From Halapricum desulfuricans (GTDB lineage Archaea > Halobacteriota > Halobacteria > Halobacteriales > Haloarculaceae), in contig NZ_CP064787.1 of assembly GCF_017094505.1 (NCBI RefSeq), positions 1,302,001 to 1,366,000 of the forward strand: a stretch of DNA of 64,000 nucleotides. Reading direction: 5' to 3'. The position numbers and the translations under genes are program-made. The notes beneath the pieces are model-generated. The model had not been told where the DNA came from. It ran no database searches and saw only the letters and a program-made list of their open reading frames with translations. This document shows positions 35,118 through 43,328 of this stretch, one piece after another; position 1 is the first letter of the stretch, and every line of letters starts with the position of its first letter.

Positions 35118-35969
35118 CTAGAAACTGTCTCTGGCAGTCTGCATCGATTCGCCGCAGTGAGCACGTCCGGCGTCGCCGTCCGTATCCATCACGATCACGC
35201 CGGCGACGCTGTCGTGGCGCTCGTCGAATTCGGCGATCGTCCGATCTGCAGCAGTCTGTGGGCCCGCCCCTTCCTCGAGGTGGCGAACGGCCCGCCTGGC
35301 GAGCGTCTCGCGGGCGATGTCCTCACCGGCACCGGTGGCGCTGGCTCCGCCCGCCTCGCTGGCGTAGAACCCCGCACCGATCTGGGGGACGTCACCGACT
35401 CGACCGGCCAGCGCGAACCACCGACCCCCCGTCGAGGTCGCGGTCGCAACCCGTTCGCCGTCCGACGCGACTGCACCGACCGTGTCGTGCCCGGTAAAGT
35501 GGTCTCGGACCCACGCGAGCTGATCGGCGGTGCCCGTCATCGGCGGGTCGACCTCGTTCCAGCGTCGCCGCGTCCGCTCGGTCCAGAGATCGACGTGCGT
35601 GTTGATCCCGAACGACGCGGCCAGATCGACGGCGTGCTCGCCGGCGATGAGCACGTGTGGCGTCGAGGTCATGACGGCGCGTGCGACCTCCACGGCGTGT
35701 TCGACGCCCGGCATCGAACAGGCCGCACCTGCCGACCCGCTGCCGGTCATGATCCCCGCGTCGGTCCGGATCGTCCCGTCGCTCTGGACGACGCTCCCGA
35801 CGCCCGCGTTGAACGCCGGAGCAGACTCCAGCCGGCGGACGGCGGCGACGACGGCGTCGACCGGCGATGCGGCGTCAGATCCCCTGCTCGCCGCAGTTTC
35901 CAGCGTCGAACGCCGCTGGGACGGCTGTTCCGGCTGTGAACCTGCTCCGCCGTGCACGATCACGTCCAT
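35118..35969 (-). CDS. Isoaspartyl peptidase / L-asparaginase (Ntn hydrolase)
   Basis: 283 aa. It starts MDVIVHGGAG as in the family. The nucleophilic threonine of the beta chain lies in HDTVGAVASDGERVATATST near residue 165, where the precursor would self-cleave between D and T. GRVGDVPQIGAGFYASEAGGASATGAGE supplies the substrate-binding glycine loop. It is expected to hydrolyse beta-aspartyl dipeptides from damaged proteins and asparagine. Single gene next to map. Confidence 0.92.
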   Translation of the reverse strand: MDVIVHGGAGSQPEQPSQRRSTLETAASRGSDAASPVDAVVAAVRRLESAPAFNAGVGSVVQSDGTIRTDAGIMTGSGSAGAACSMPGVEHAVEVARAVMTSTPHVLIAGEHAVDLAASFGINTHVDLWTERTRRRWNEVDPPMTGTADQLAWVRDHFTGHDTVGAVASDGERVATATSTGGRWFALAGRVGDVPQIGAGFYASEAGGASATGAGEDIARETLARRAVRHLEEGAGPQTAADRTIAEFDERHDSVAGVIVMDTDGDAGRAHCGESMQTARDSF

Positions 35970-36085
35970 ACCCCCGTGTTTTTGGCCGGCTGACTTAACT
36001 CTCCTCGTCGGCAGAGACCGTGACGAGCCTCAACTCTGCGCGGGCCGCCCCAACGACTATGACGTTCGATAGTTAACGTATCTGT

Positions 36086-36190
36086 ATGGCCCCACAGCGA
36101 GTCAGCGAGCGCCTCGAGCAACTCAAAGAGCGAGTCAACCGGGAGCAGTATTACCGGGCGCTCGAGTACGTCCACGACGACGGTCGATGA
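36086..36190 (+). CDS. Microprotein, 34 aa, charged helix
   Basis: ATG 36086 to TGA 36190, reading MAPQRVSERLEQLKERVNRE and then QYYRALEYVHDDGR. The frame is closed by a good stop, codon use is like neighbouring genes, and GATAGTTAACGTAT lies just upstream. It looks like a single amphipathic helix, possibly a partner of another protein. Function unknown; conservation would need a search. Confidence 0.45.
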   Translation: MAPQRVSERLEQLKERVNREQYYRALEYVHDDGR

Positions 36191-36293
36191 GAGTTGTCGG
36201 TCGATACCGGGCACTGTCGATCGATGGCCACACCAGACGACAGCAGCCGCTGGCGCGTCAGTCGGAAAAAACGGGTCCGTGTAGAAGCGTCAG

Positions 36294-36461
36294 TTACAGG
36301 TCGCGCGGCTGGACCGTCTTGCGGTCGTTGGCCTCGGCGCGACGAGCGGCGTCTTCGAGCAGCTCGTCGACTTCCTCGTCGAGGGCATCGTAGAAGTCCG
36401 AGGCGACGTTCATATCATCGAGCGCTTCCTTGACAGCGGCTTTGACGATTAGGTCTGCCAT
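36294..36461 (-). CDS. Small histone-fold-like protein (DUF1931 type)
   Basis: 55 aa, starting [20 protein letters not shown] and ending [16 protein letters not shown]. The pattern ([40 protein letters not shown]) is that of archaeal proteins related to the histone fold, where the terminal K-T-V-x-P-R-D-L is the histone-like end. It may bind DNA or act as a nucleoid or transcription accessory. The start is set by a TTTATAAA box about 29 bases upstream. Confidence 0.8.
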   Translation of the reverse strand: MADLIVKAAVKEALDDMNVASDFYDALDEEVDELLEDAARRAEANDRKTVQPRDL

Positions 36462-36486
36462 ACAGGACTGGTATTCCAGAGGGGAG

Positions 36487-36494
36487 TTTATAAA
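36487..36494 (-). promoter_or_regulatory. TATA-like box for the DUF1931 gene
   Basis: TTTATAAA is palindromic and is centred about 29 bases upstream of the start codon at 36461 on the minus strand, consistent with a leaderless promoter. Confidence 0.5.
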
Positions 36495-36656
36495 CGTTCC
36501 CGTTTTCGACCGGTCTCGAACTCGCTCGCGGCGGTTTGCGGGCCGACGAGTCATCGAACGTCGATCGGGTCGAGCGACATACCCAACTATATCGGGCCAA
36601 GGGTATTCCCCTCGCATCTCCAAGGTGAGCGTGCCGGCGGCGACCGGCGGAGTCGA

Positions 36657-36818
36657 ATGCCAAAGTGTAATCACTGCAACGCACACGTTTCGGACCAGTT
36701 CGCGCGCGTCTTTGCCAACGAGTACGGCGAGGTGCTCGCGTGCCCGAATTGCTCGGCGAACGCGGGGATCGCGGAAGTCGCTCAACAGCGCGCCCGCGAG
36801 GCGTCGAATGTCGGATAG
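36657..36818 (+). CDS. Zinc-finger microprotein (DUF7563-like)
   Basis: 53 aa. Two CxxC pairs (KCNHCNAHV and [10 protein letters not shown]) bracket a short loop, giving a minimal zinc ribbon. The [21 protein letters not shown] pattern is shared by a widespread haloarchaeal family of tiny zinc-finger proteins. Function is unproven; nucleic-acid or protein binding is likely. Its last 11 bases overlap the GIY-YIG gene, so the two are probably co-translated. Confidence 0.8.
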   Translation: MPKCNHCNAHVSDQFARVFANEYGEVLACPNCSANAGIAEVAQQRAREASNVG

Positions 36819-37056
36819 TCACTACGTTTACGTTCTCGAATGTGCCGACCGGACCTTTTATACGGGATACACGACAGACGTCCGGCGGCGGGTCGCCGAG
36901 CACCAGGCCGGAGACGGCGCGAAGTACACGCGCGGGCGCACACCGGTCGAACTCGTCCACGTGGAATCGTACGACGACAGGAGCGAGGCGATGTCCCGCG
37001 AGTACGAGATCAAACAGCTCTCGCGGGCAGCCAAAGAGCAACTGGTCGAGGCTTGA
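36808..37056 (+). CDS. GIY-YIG domain protein (UPF0213/YhbQ-like)
   Basis: 82 aa, essentially one GIY-YIG domain: [28 protein letters not shown], where YVY and YTG stand for the GIY and YIG elements and Arg is in TDVRRRV. The metal-binding Glu lies in SREYEIKQL near residue 65. Single-domain members are thought to be small structure-specific nucleases linked to DNA repair. It starts inside the zinc-microprotein gene. Its stop codon abuts the right end of a TnpB-type element. Confidence 0.88.
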   Translation: MSDSHYVYVLECADRTFYTGYTTDVRRRVAEHQAGDGAKYTRGRTPVELVHVESYDDRSEAMSREYEIKQLSRAAKEQLVEA

Positions 37057-37261
37057 TCTCCTCCCCGTGAAGCGCGAGGATTCCTCCGTGGGTGATCCAA
37101 CCAGTCGATTACCCCGGCTGTGAACTTGCGGGTTCGCTGAGGCTCGGTTGGTCAAGCGAACATGGCTGTTCCCCAAAATCCGCGGGTATCCAGTCGTGTT
37201 CATTCCACTGCCAGTACGCTCCATCACACGCCGTGCTCTCGGTTGCGCCCCTGCCGCGTTC
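37057..37261 (-). pseudogene. TnpB (IS200/IS605-like) 3' remnant with right-end hairpin
   Basis: On the minus strand an open frame from about 37261 reads ERGRGATESTACDGAYWQWN, HDWIPADFGEQPC and SLDQPSLSEPASSQPG, then TAA at 37111-37109. It looks like the C-terminal tail of a haloarchaeal OrfB/TnpB. Beyond the stop follows GGAATCCTCGCGCTTCACGG then GGAGGAG and ATCAAGCC, a sequence typical of the element right end, where CCTC and GAGG can close a hairpin. The N-terminal catalytic part is gone. Assignment rests on resemblance from memory. Confidence 0.45.
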
Positions 37262-37289
37262 AGCAGGCAGGGCAGCGGGTCGGGCGATC

Positions 37290-37965
37290 GGCCCGAACGC
37301 GATCTCCGGGAGGTCGTCACGCGACGTCGCATCTACTCGACCGCCGACGCGGTCTCGGACGGAAACCTGGACGTGCGGATCGACACGGGGGATCTCGAGG
37401 GCGACTTCCGCGATATCGCGACCCGTATCGACGGAATGATCGACTCATTCAGGAGGACCTGAATCGTCGCGAGCGGGTCGCGCAGGACTTCGATCAATCG
37501 ATTCATACTGGTGGCTATAACATTTCGAAATGATCTGGCACGCCGTCGTGCCAGATATCTTTCCGAACGTATAGCCACCAGTATCAGCAACTCCGTTCCC
37601 GTTCCGAGCAGGTCGCGGACGGCTCCGAAGACATCAGCGAGGGGACCCGGGAGATGACGACCCGCATCGAGCAGGCCAACAGCGAGGTTTCGACGCTGTC
37701 GGCGACCGTCGAGGAGATCGCGGCCACGTCCGACGACGTCGCACAGACGAGCGAAGGCGCGGTCGAGGCCGCCGAGGACGGTCAGAAATCGGCCGAAAGC
37801 GCGATGGAAGCGATGGAGAACGTCAACGAGGCGGCGACCGAGGTCGCGTCGGACGTCACCCGCCTTCAGGAGCGGGTCGAAGAGATCAGCCAGCTCGAAC
37901 AGTCGATGCGACAGCTGCTCGAAGACGACCGATCGCCGCGGGTCAGCGCGCTCGCCGACGACTAG
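37290..37965 (+). pseudogene. Decayed methyl-accepting transducer (HTR-type)
   Basis: A HAMP-like segment (STADAVSDGNLDVRIDTGD to RIDGMID, about 37330-37447) is followed by a frameshift. In the next frame IQEDLNRRERVAQDFDQSI runs to 37503, where an 80-bp MITE is inserted. After it comes QQLRSRSEQVADGSEDISEG and a long coiled coil (TREMTTRIEQANSEVSTLSA, ATVEEIAATSDDVAQTSEGA) ending ALADD at 37965. The N-terminal sensor and the signalling hairpin that contacts CheA/CheW are absent. This was a chemotaxis or phototaxis transducer; it cannot function now. Confidence 0.8.
37505..37584 (+). mobile_element. MITE (80 bp) inserted in the transducer pseudogene
   Basis: ATACTGGTGGCTATA at 37505-37519 is exactly inverted at 37570-37584. 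Inside, ATCTGGCACG (37533-37542) pairs perfectly with CGTGCCAGAT (37547-37556) around CCGT. The element is non-coding. It has the same design (15-bp ends, inner hairpin, about 80 bp) as the elements at 6156 and 47685 but a different sequence. No clear target duplication is seen. Confidence 0.75.
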
Positions 37966-38027
37966 CCGCGGTATCGACTGACCGCTGCACCGAGGACTTT
38001 TTGACCTGTGGGCCCCCAATCGAGGGT

Positions 38028-38222
38028 ATGAACGAGGATCTGCTTGACATCATCTGCTGTCCGCTGGACAAGGCCGAACTCGAACTCGACGTCGACGACC
38101 GCGACGACGGCGAGATCGTCAGTGGGACGCTAACCTGCACAGAGTGTGGCGAGGCGTACCCGATCGAAGACGGCATCCCGAACCTCCTGCCGCCGGACAT
38201 GCGCGAGGAAACGCCTGCCTGA
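38028..38222 (+). CDS. Trm112-like zinc-binding methyltransferase activator
   Basis: 64 aa, Trm112/UPF0434 type: LLDIICCPLDKAELELDVDD at the start, GTLTCTECGEAYPIEDGIPNLLP at the end. The cysteines in ICCP and CTEC form the zinc site, and the GIPNLLP end is the diagnostic block. In archaea Trm112 binds and stabilises several methyltransferases acting on tRNA, rRNA and release factor. The start follows alignment to MNEDLLDIICCP. It lies beside the Nif3-like gene, which converges on it. Confidence 0.88.
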   Translation: MNEDLLDIICCPLDKAELELDVDDRDDGEIVSGTLTCTECGEAYPIEDGIPNLLPPDMREETPA

Positions 38223-38249
38223 GAGGGGGCGTCACAACGACGTGACGGG

Positions 38250-39017
38250 TCACAACCCTGTCGGTTCGTGAATGAACGTCGTTTTCAGTCCCCACTCTTC
38301 GAGCCGGTTCTGCAGAGCTTTGACCCCGAACGTTTCGGTCGCGTAGTGGCCGGCAAGAAAGACGTGTATTCCGTGTTCCCTTGCGAGGTGGTAGGCTTTC
38401 TGCTTGCCCTCGCCCGTGATGAACGCGTCGGCGCCGCTCTCGGCGGCCGCTTCGAGCCAGTCGACGCCGCTCCCGGTGACGATGGCGATGTCTTCGATCT
38501 CCGTCGGACCGAACTCGAGCACCTGCACGCCCTCGCCGCCGTGAACGAGTTCGCCAGCGAGCAGATTACGCAGCGCGTCGACGCTGTAGGCGTCGGGGGC
38601 GGTTCCCCGCTGGCCGACGTAGACGGGGCCGAGTTCGCCGAACGGTTCGGTGTCCGTCAGCTCGAGGAGGTCGGCCAGCCCGGCGGCGTTCCCGAGGGTC
38701 TGGTGGCCGTCCAGCGGGAGGTGCGCCGCGTACAGCGCCAGCCCGTTGTCGATCAGTGGAGCGAGTCGGCGGTAAGCCGTTCCTGTCACGCGGTCGATGC
38801 CGCCCCAGGAGATCCCGTGATGGGCGATCAGGAGATCTGCCTGCGCGTCGACGGCCTGCTCGATCGTCGAGACGGCCGCATCGACTGTGACGGCGACGCG
38901 GGCGACCTCCCGATCGGCCGGGCCGACCTGCAGTCCGTTGGCGCTCGCGTCGACGTCCGTGTACTCGTCGATCCGCAGCCGTTCGTCCAGCCGTTCGGCG
39001 AGCTCACCACAGTGCAT
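38250..39017 (-). CDS. Nif3-like dinuclear metal centre protein
   Basis: 255 aa, Nif3/DUF34 family, often annotated as GTP cyclohydrolase I type 2. The metal-binding histidines are in LLIAHHGISWGG near residue 60 and YAAHLPLDGH near 95, and again in HVFLAGHYATETFGVKAL near 220, where Glu also binds. NGLQVGPADREVARVAV is the N-terminal family block. ATG 39017 (MHCGELAERLDE) fits the family; the frame opens at 39059. Biochemical role is not established. Confidence 0.88.
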   Translation of the reverse strand: MHCGELAERLDERLRIDEYTDVDASANGLQVGPADREVARVAVTVDAAVSTIEQAVDAQADLLIAHHGISWGGIDRVTGTAYRRLAPLIDNGLALYAAHLPLDGHQTLGNAAGLADLLELTDTEPFGELGPVYVGQRGTAPDAYSVDALRNLLAGELVHGGEGVQVLEFGPTEIEDIAIVTGSGVDWLEAAAESGADAFITGEGKQKAYHLAREHGIHVFLAGHYATETFGVKALQNRLEEWGLKTTFIHEPTGL

Positions 39018-39081
39018 GACCCCCGTTTGATCGCCCGGTAGTGTAGTGGTTGCGGTCACGAACGCGCCGACGCACTCGCGA

Positions 39082-39813
39082 TCAGGCGCGGACGAGTTCG
39101 TCGCCCCGGTCCTCGAGGATCTCGTTCTCGATCAGCGCGTTGAGAATCGCGTGTGTCGTGTCCCGGTCGATCCCGTATGCGCTGCGTGCAACGACCGTGA
39201 TCTCCTCGATCTCGACGGGGAACTCCCGGTTCTGGAGCAGGCGCACGACCTTGTTGTACTCGCTACGCCGGAAGTCGTCGTCAGCGGTCGCAGTCTGACT
39301 CGTAGTATCGGCCGGTGTCTCCCCGACGTCTTCCGAGTCCGCTGTCTCCCTCTCTTCGGGCGCTGTCGTCTCGCCCGCATCGTCGCTGTCGTTTTCGTCT
39401 ATTCGGGTTCCGCTGTCGGCGCTTTCGTCGACTCGAACGTCGTCGTCATCGTCGTTTTCACTGACCTCAACGTCCCCTTCACCGTCGTCTTCGTCTGCTT
39501 GGTCCCCCGTGACGTCTGATGACTCGTCGTCTCGAGGGTCGACCGACTCGACGTCGGTCACCGCCATCCCGCCCGTAGTAGGCTCTTCGAGCGTCTCCAG
39601 TGGATCGCCGTCGAGCTCGACCGGCTGCGAGTCAGCCGACTCGATTGCGGCGTCCAGCACTTCCTCGACGACAGTCGTGAGTTTGCGCCGACACGACGGA
39701 CAGAGAACGACGGACGTGCCGGTCTCGACGCGGCCTGAGGCGGCGAGCGGGTACTCCTCGAGCTGGGCGTCGACGGCGTCACCGCAAAAGTAACACGAGA
39801 CGAGGTGGTCCAT
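39082..39813 (-). CDS. Zinc-finger / acidic linker / winged-helix protein
   Basis: 243 aa from ATG 39813. The N-terminal 50 residues hold VSCYFCGDAV and VLCPSCRRKL, two CxxC pairs for one zinc. Residues about 75-180 are a highly acidic, disordered linker (DDESSDVTGDQADEDDGEGD-like runs). The C-terminal 60 residues (SEYNKVVRLLQNREFPVEIE, YGIDRDTTHAILNALIENEI) form a winged-helix-like domain. A DNA-binding regulator is likely; target unknown. Confidence 0.75.
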   Translation of the reverse strand: MDHLVSCYFCGDAVDAQLEEYPLAASGRVETGTSVVLCPSCRRKLTTVVEEVLDAAIESADSQPVELDGDPLETLEEPTTGGMAVTDVESVDPRDDESSDVTGDQADEDDGEGDVEVSENDDDDDVRVDESADSGTRIDENDSDDAGETTAPEERETADSEDVGETPADTTSQTATADDDFRRSEYNKVVRLLQNREFPVEIEEITVVARSAYGIDRDTTHAILNALIENEILEDRGDELVRA

Positions 39814-39858
39814 GTCCACAACCAGAACTGCCCGGACCAAAAGCCGTATGTCAAGAAC

Positions 39859-40668
39859 CTATCCATTTGCGTCCGCGTGTGCGAAAACGAACGACCGAGC
39901 GAGTTTCGCCCCGAGGACAGCGGCCTGGTCGTCGTCCTGATCGTTGACTTCGACGACGTCGGCACCGACGGCCTGTGGCGCGACCGTTCGCACGACCTGT
40001 TCCATCGTGGTCGGGTCGAGACCGAACGGTTCGAGCGTCCCGGTGCCCGGCGCGAATCCGGGATCAGCAGCGTCGATGTCGACGCTGAGGTAGACCTCGC
40101 GGTCGAACGTACGGTTCCAGTCGGGCACCTCTTCCGGCGGCACGACCGTCACGTCGGCCCCGCCTGCGCGCTCCCACTCCCGTTCGCTGCCGGCGCGCGC
40201 ACCGAGGATCACGGCCTCCTCGACGACCGAAAGCGCGTGGCGGGTGACGGTCGAGTGGCTGTACGGGTCACCGCCGAACTCCTCGCGGAGGTCGAGATGC
40301 GCGTCCAGACAGACGAACACGTCCGGCTCCAGCGCACGGACGGCCGCGACGGTGATCGTGTGTTCCCCGCCGAGCAACAGGGGGACTGCGCCGTCCCGAT
40401 CGGCGTCGCCGACGACTCCCTCGAGAAACGTCAGGTACTCTTTGACGTCCCCGCCGGGGTGGACGTCACCGTGGTCGTGAACGTCGAGGGCGGTGAAGCG
40501 GCTGTCGGTGTGGTGGTCGTAGTCTTCGAAGGACTCGGCGACGGCGCGGATCCGCCGCGGTCCGAACCGCGTCCCCGGCTGGTAGGTCGTCGACCGATCG
40601 AGCGGCGCACCGACGACGACGTAGTCGGCGTCCGCTCGCTCGGCGTGCGCGCCAGGGAACCCCGCCAT
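39859..40668 (-). CDS. speB: Agmatinase-type ureohydrolase
   Basis: 269 aa. The arginase/agmatinase manganese ligands are visible: LLLGGEHTITVAAV near residue 100, VCLDAHLDLREEF near 120, and LSVDIDAADPGFAPGTGTLE near 195. The NRTFDREVYLSVDID context is typical of archaeal agmatinases. It is immediately downstream of aIF5A on the same strand (stop of aIF5A at 40669). In haloarchaea agmatine metabolism feeds deoxyhypusine formation on aIF5A, so the operon makes biological sense. Exact substrate is inferred from context. Confidence 0.9.
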   Translation of the reverse strand: MAGFPGAHAERADADYVVVGAPLDRSTTYQPGTRFGPRRIRAVAESFEDYDHHTDSRFTALDVHDHGDVHPGGDVKEYLTFLEGVVGDADRDGAVPLLLGGEHTITVAAVRALEPDVFVCLDAHLDLREEFGGDPYSHSTVTRHALSVVEEAVILGARAGSEREWERAGGADVTVVPPEEVPDWNRTFDREVYLSVDIDAADPGFAPGTGTLEPFGLDPTTMEQVVRTVAPQAVGADVVEVNDQDDDQAAVLGAKLARSFVFAHADANG

Positions 40669-41043
40669 TCAGACGATCTTGCGCTGGCCCTCGTACTCGA
40701 GGAACTCGATGTCGTCGTCCGGACTCAGATTGACGTCGTCGGGGCTGACCATCACGAACGTCTCGTAGGTGTCCAGGTCCATGACCTGGATCTCGTCGTC
40801 TTCGACGTTGACGACCTGTCCCTGCTTGCGTTCGATGATCGGGACCCACACCTTCGCGTCGACAGGCTGGGACAGCGATCGCTTCTTGCTGTCGAAGACG
40901 CCCTTGCCCTCGATCCGGGCCTTTGCGCTGCCGTGTTTGCCCGGCTTGGCCGTGCTGTAGCTGGTGATCTTGCACGGCGTCTCGTCCATCATGACGTAAC
41001 TCCCTTCGTCGAGGTCACGCACCTCGTTCTGCTCTTTCGCCAT
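40669..41043 (-). CDS. eif5a: Translation initiation factor aIF5A
   Basis: 124 aa. The hypusine loop is [20 protein letters not shown] near residue 24-43, with the modified lysine in PGKHG. The C-terminal OB-fold ([20 protein letters not shown]) is present. aIF5A relieves ribosome stalling and is essential. The promoter is clear: AGTATAAA on the plus strand, 27 bases upstream of the ATG, followed by a nearly leaderless start. It is first gene of an operon with agmatinase. Confidence 0.95.
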   Translation of the reverse strand: MAKEQNEVRDLDEGSYVMMDETPCKITSYSTAKPGKHGSAKARIEGKGVFDSKKRSLSQPVDAKVWVPIIERKQGQVVNVEDDEIQVMDLDTYETFVMVSPDDVNLSPDDDIEFLEYEGQRKIV

Positions 41044-41065
41044 GTAGCGTCGTTACCCCCCGCCC

Positions 41066-41073
41066 AGTATAAA
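41066..41073 (-). promoter_or_regulatory. TATA-like box for aIF5A-agmatinase operon
   Basis: TTTATACT on the minus strand lies 27 bases upstream of the aIF5A start codon, giving a leaderless transcript. Confidence 0.55.
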
Positions 41074-41220
41074 CGGTTTGGAACGCCGCAGGGACGAAGC
41101 CGATCGCCAGCGCGGTCCGAGCGCGCGCCACTGGTCTCGCCGCACCGCAGCGGCCGATGACGAGCGGTCGGGTAGCCCGGGCGGGACGTTTACGTTACAG
41201 CCGCGCGAATCGATGAGTGA

Positions 41221-41571
41221 ATGGGGGGCGTGCTCTGGCAGCTGCTGGCGAGTTCCCGCGGGGCCGAGACGCGCGCTCACCTCCTGCGAGCGATCGACTC
41301 CCGGCCGCGCAATCCCAACCAGCTCGCCGACGCCCTGGACATGGACTACACGACGATCCGTCACCACCTCAAGGTGCTCGAAGAAAACAACGTCGTTACG
41401 GCCTCCGGCGACGACTACGGTGCCGTGTACCTGCCGACTGAACAGGTTCGGAGCCACTGGGACACGGTCGAAGAGATTCTGGACACCGTCGAGGAGGTTG
41501 ATCATGGGACGAAATTTGGAAAGTACATATACTCTCGGCCGATCAAGGGGTATCGATGGGCGCTTGGATGA
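41221..41571 (+). CDS. ArsR-like winged-helix transcription regulator
   Basis: 116 aa. The winged helix reads HLLRAIDSRPRNPNQLADAL and DYTTIRHHLKVLEENNVVTA, with wing SGDDYGAVYLP. No metal-binding cysteines of classical ArsR are present, so another signal is likely. The C-terminal tail (HWDTVEEILDTVEEVDHGTK) may dimerise. It overlaps the next membrane-protein gene by 16 bases, an arrangement suggesting that the membrane protein supplies the signal. Confidence 0.85.
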   Translation: MGGVLWQLLASSRGAETRAHLLRAIDSRPRNPNQLADALDMDYTTIRHHLKVLEENNVVTASGDDYGAVYLPTEQVRSHWDTVEEILDTVEEVDHGTKFGKYIYSRPIKGYRWALG

Positions 41572-41858
41572 CTGTCGCGCAGGTCGCCGCCGCGGTCAAT
41601 CTTCTGCTCGTCGGGGCGATGAGCGCCGTCTGGTTGCGGAACTACCGGCGCTACGGGGCCAGCCACACGCTGGCGTATCTGGTGTTCGCGGCGTTTCTGC
41701 TGGTCGAGAACGCGATCTGGCTGTACCTGTACCTCCTCAACGACGCGTTCGTCGGCTGGTACGCGGTGACCACGCCGACGATACAGGTCGGGATGGCGCT
41801 TCTCTGTGGGCTGGAAACTCTCGCACTCGTCGCGATCGCGAGGATCACGCTGGTCTGA
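41556..41858 (+). CDS. Small three- or four-helix membrane protein
   Basis: 100 aa, hydrophobic: VAAAVNLLLVGAMSAVWL, TLAYLVFAAFLLVENAIWLY, VGMALLCGLETLALVAIARI. It has no enzyme motif. It starts inside the ArsR-like regulator gene (16-base overlap) and so is translated from the same mRNA. A sensor or anti-regulator role is an inference from that coupling. Confidence 0.8.
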   Translation: MGAWMTVAQVAAAVNLLLVGAMSAVWLRNYRRYGASHTLAYLVFAAFLLVENAIWLYLYLLNDAFVGWYAVTTPTIQVGMALLCGLETLALVAIARITLV

Positions 41859-42000
41859 TCGTTGGCCGTTCCCGTCCGCGTCGACCATCCGAAATGTGGT
41901 GGTCGAAGCGGTACGCCGGTACGGCAATCTGTGTGATTCCGGACGAAATTCGGATCGAGTTCGGAAATCGTACTTACCTCAGTTGTCCGTGTGTGTCGAC

Positions 42001-42495
42001 ATGGAACCGACGAGACGACAGTTCCTCGGGACGGCCACGCTCACGGTTGCGCTCGCTGGCTGTCTCGGAGGCGACGGAAACGGATCGAACCCGACGACGA
42101 CGGACGATCTGACGGTTTCAGTCCGGTCGACCGACAACTACGGCGACGTTCTGGTCGGCCCGGATGGCATGACCCTGTACATGTTCGTCCCCGACGGAGA
42201 CGCGGACGGTAGCACGTGTTACGACGCCTGTGCGACCACGTGGCTACCGCTGACCGTGGCTGAAAGCCCGTCCGCAGCCGACAACGTGACGGCAACCCTG
42301 TCGACGATCGCCCGCGACGACGGGCCGACGCAAGTCCTGGCCGGAGAGTGGCCTCTGTATTACTACGCGGGCGACGACACCCCCGGTGACGTCAACGGAC
42401 AGGGCGTCAACGACGCGTGGTACGTGCTTCGACCGGACGGATCGCCGCTCCGGGGACCGGCGACGACGGACGACGGCGGCGGAATCGGATACTGA
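42001..42495 (+). CDS. Tat lipoprotein with COG4315-type repeats
   Basis: 164 aa. It begins MEPTRRQFLGTATL (twin arginine) with lipobox LAGC near residue 20. The mature part has the secreted lipoprotein repeat pattern: GDVLVGPDGMTLYMFVPDGD, CYDACATTWLPLTV, LAGEWPLYYYAGDDTPGDVN and GVNDAWYVLRPDG. Two cysteines (CYDAC) are conserved in this group. Function is unknown; it is a surface-anchored protein. ATG 42001 replaces the earlier in-frame ATG at 41806, which lies inside the membrane-protein gene. Confidence 0.88.
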   Translation: MEPTRRQFLGTATLTVALAGCLGGDGNGSNPTTTDDLTVSVRSTDNYGDVLVGPDGMTLYMFVPDGDADGSTCYDACATTWLPLTVAESPSAADNVTATLSTIARDDGPTQVLAGEWPLYYYAGDDTPGDVNGQGVNDAWYVLRPDGSPLRGPATTDDGGGIGY

Positions 42496-42634
42496 TACTG
42501 CCGGCGGTACGTCCATACAGGTATCGGCCCAGGATGCCGAACGCCTTCGAAACGGCACAGCAGGCAGCGTGAGACGGGCTGCTGTAGCGGTCTGTCGGTT
42601 CGTGCGTTCCCGCGGAACGGACCGACAGCAGCTA

Positions 42635-43186
<552 letters not shown>

Positions 43187-43328
43187 GGAAATCACTGGCA
43201 GGCCGGGCGGCATAACAGTGGCGATGCGACCGGAGGCGGATCGCCGGAACGCGATCGGGTTAATGACGCTTTTCTAACCGGTAGCCAGAAACTTTTTCAT
43301 TATCCGCGAAAGTCACTCACGTATTCGA

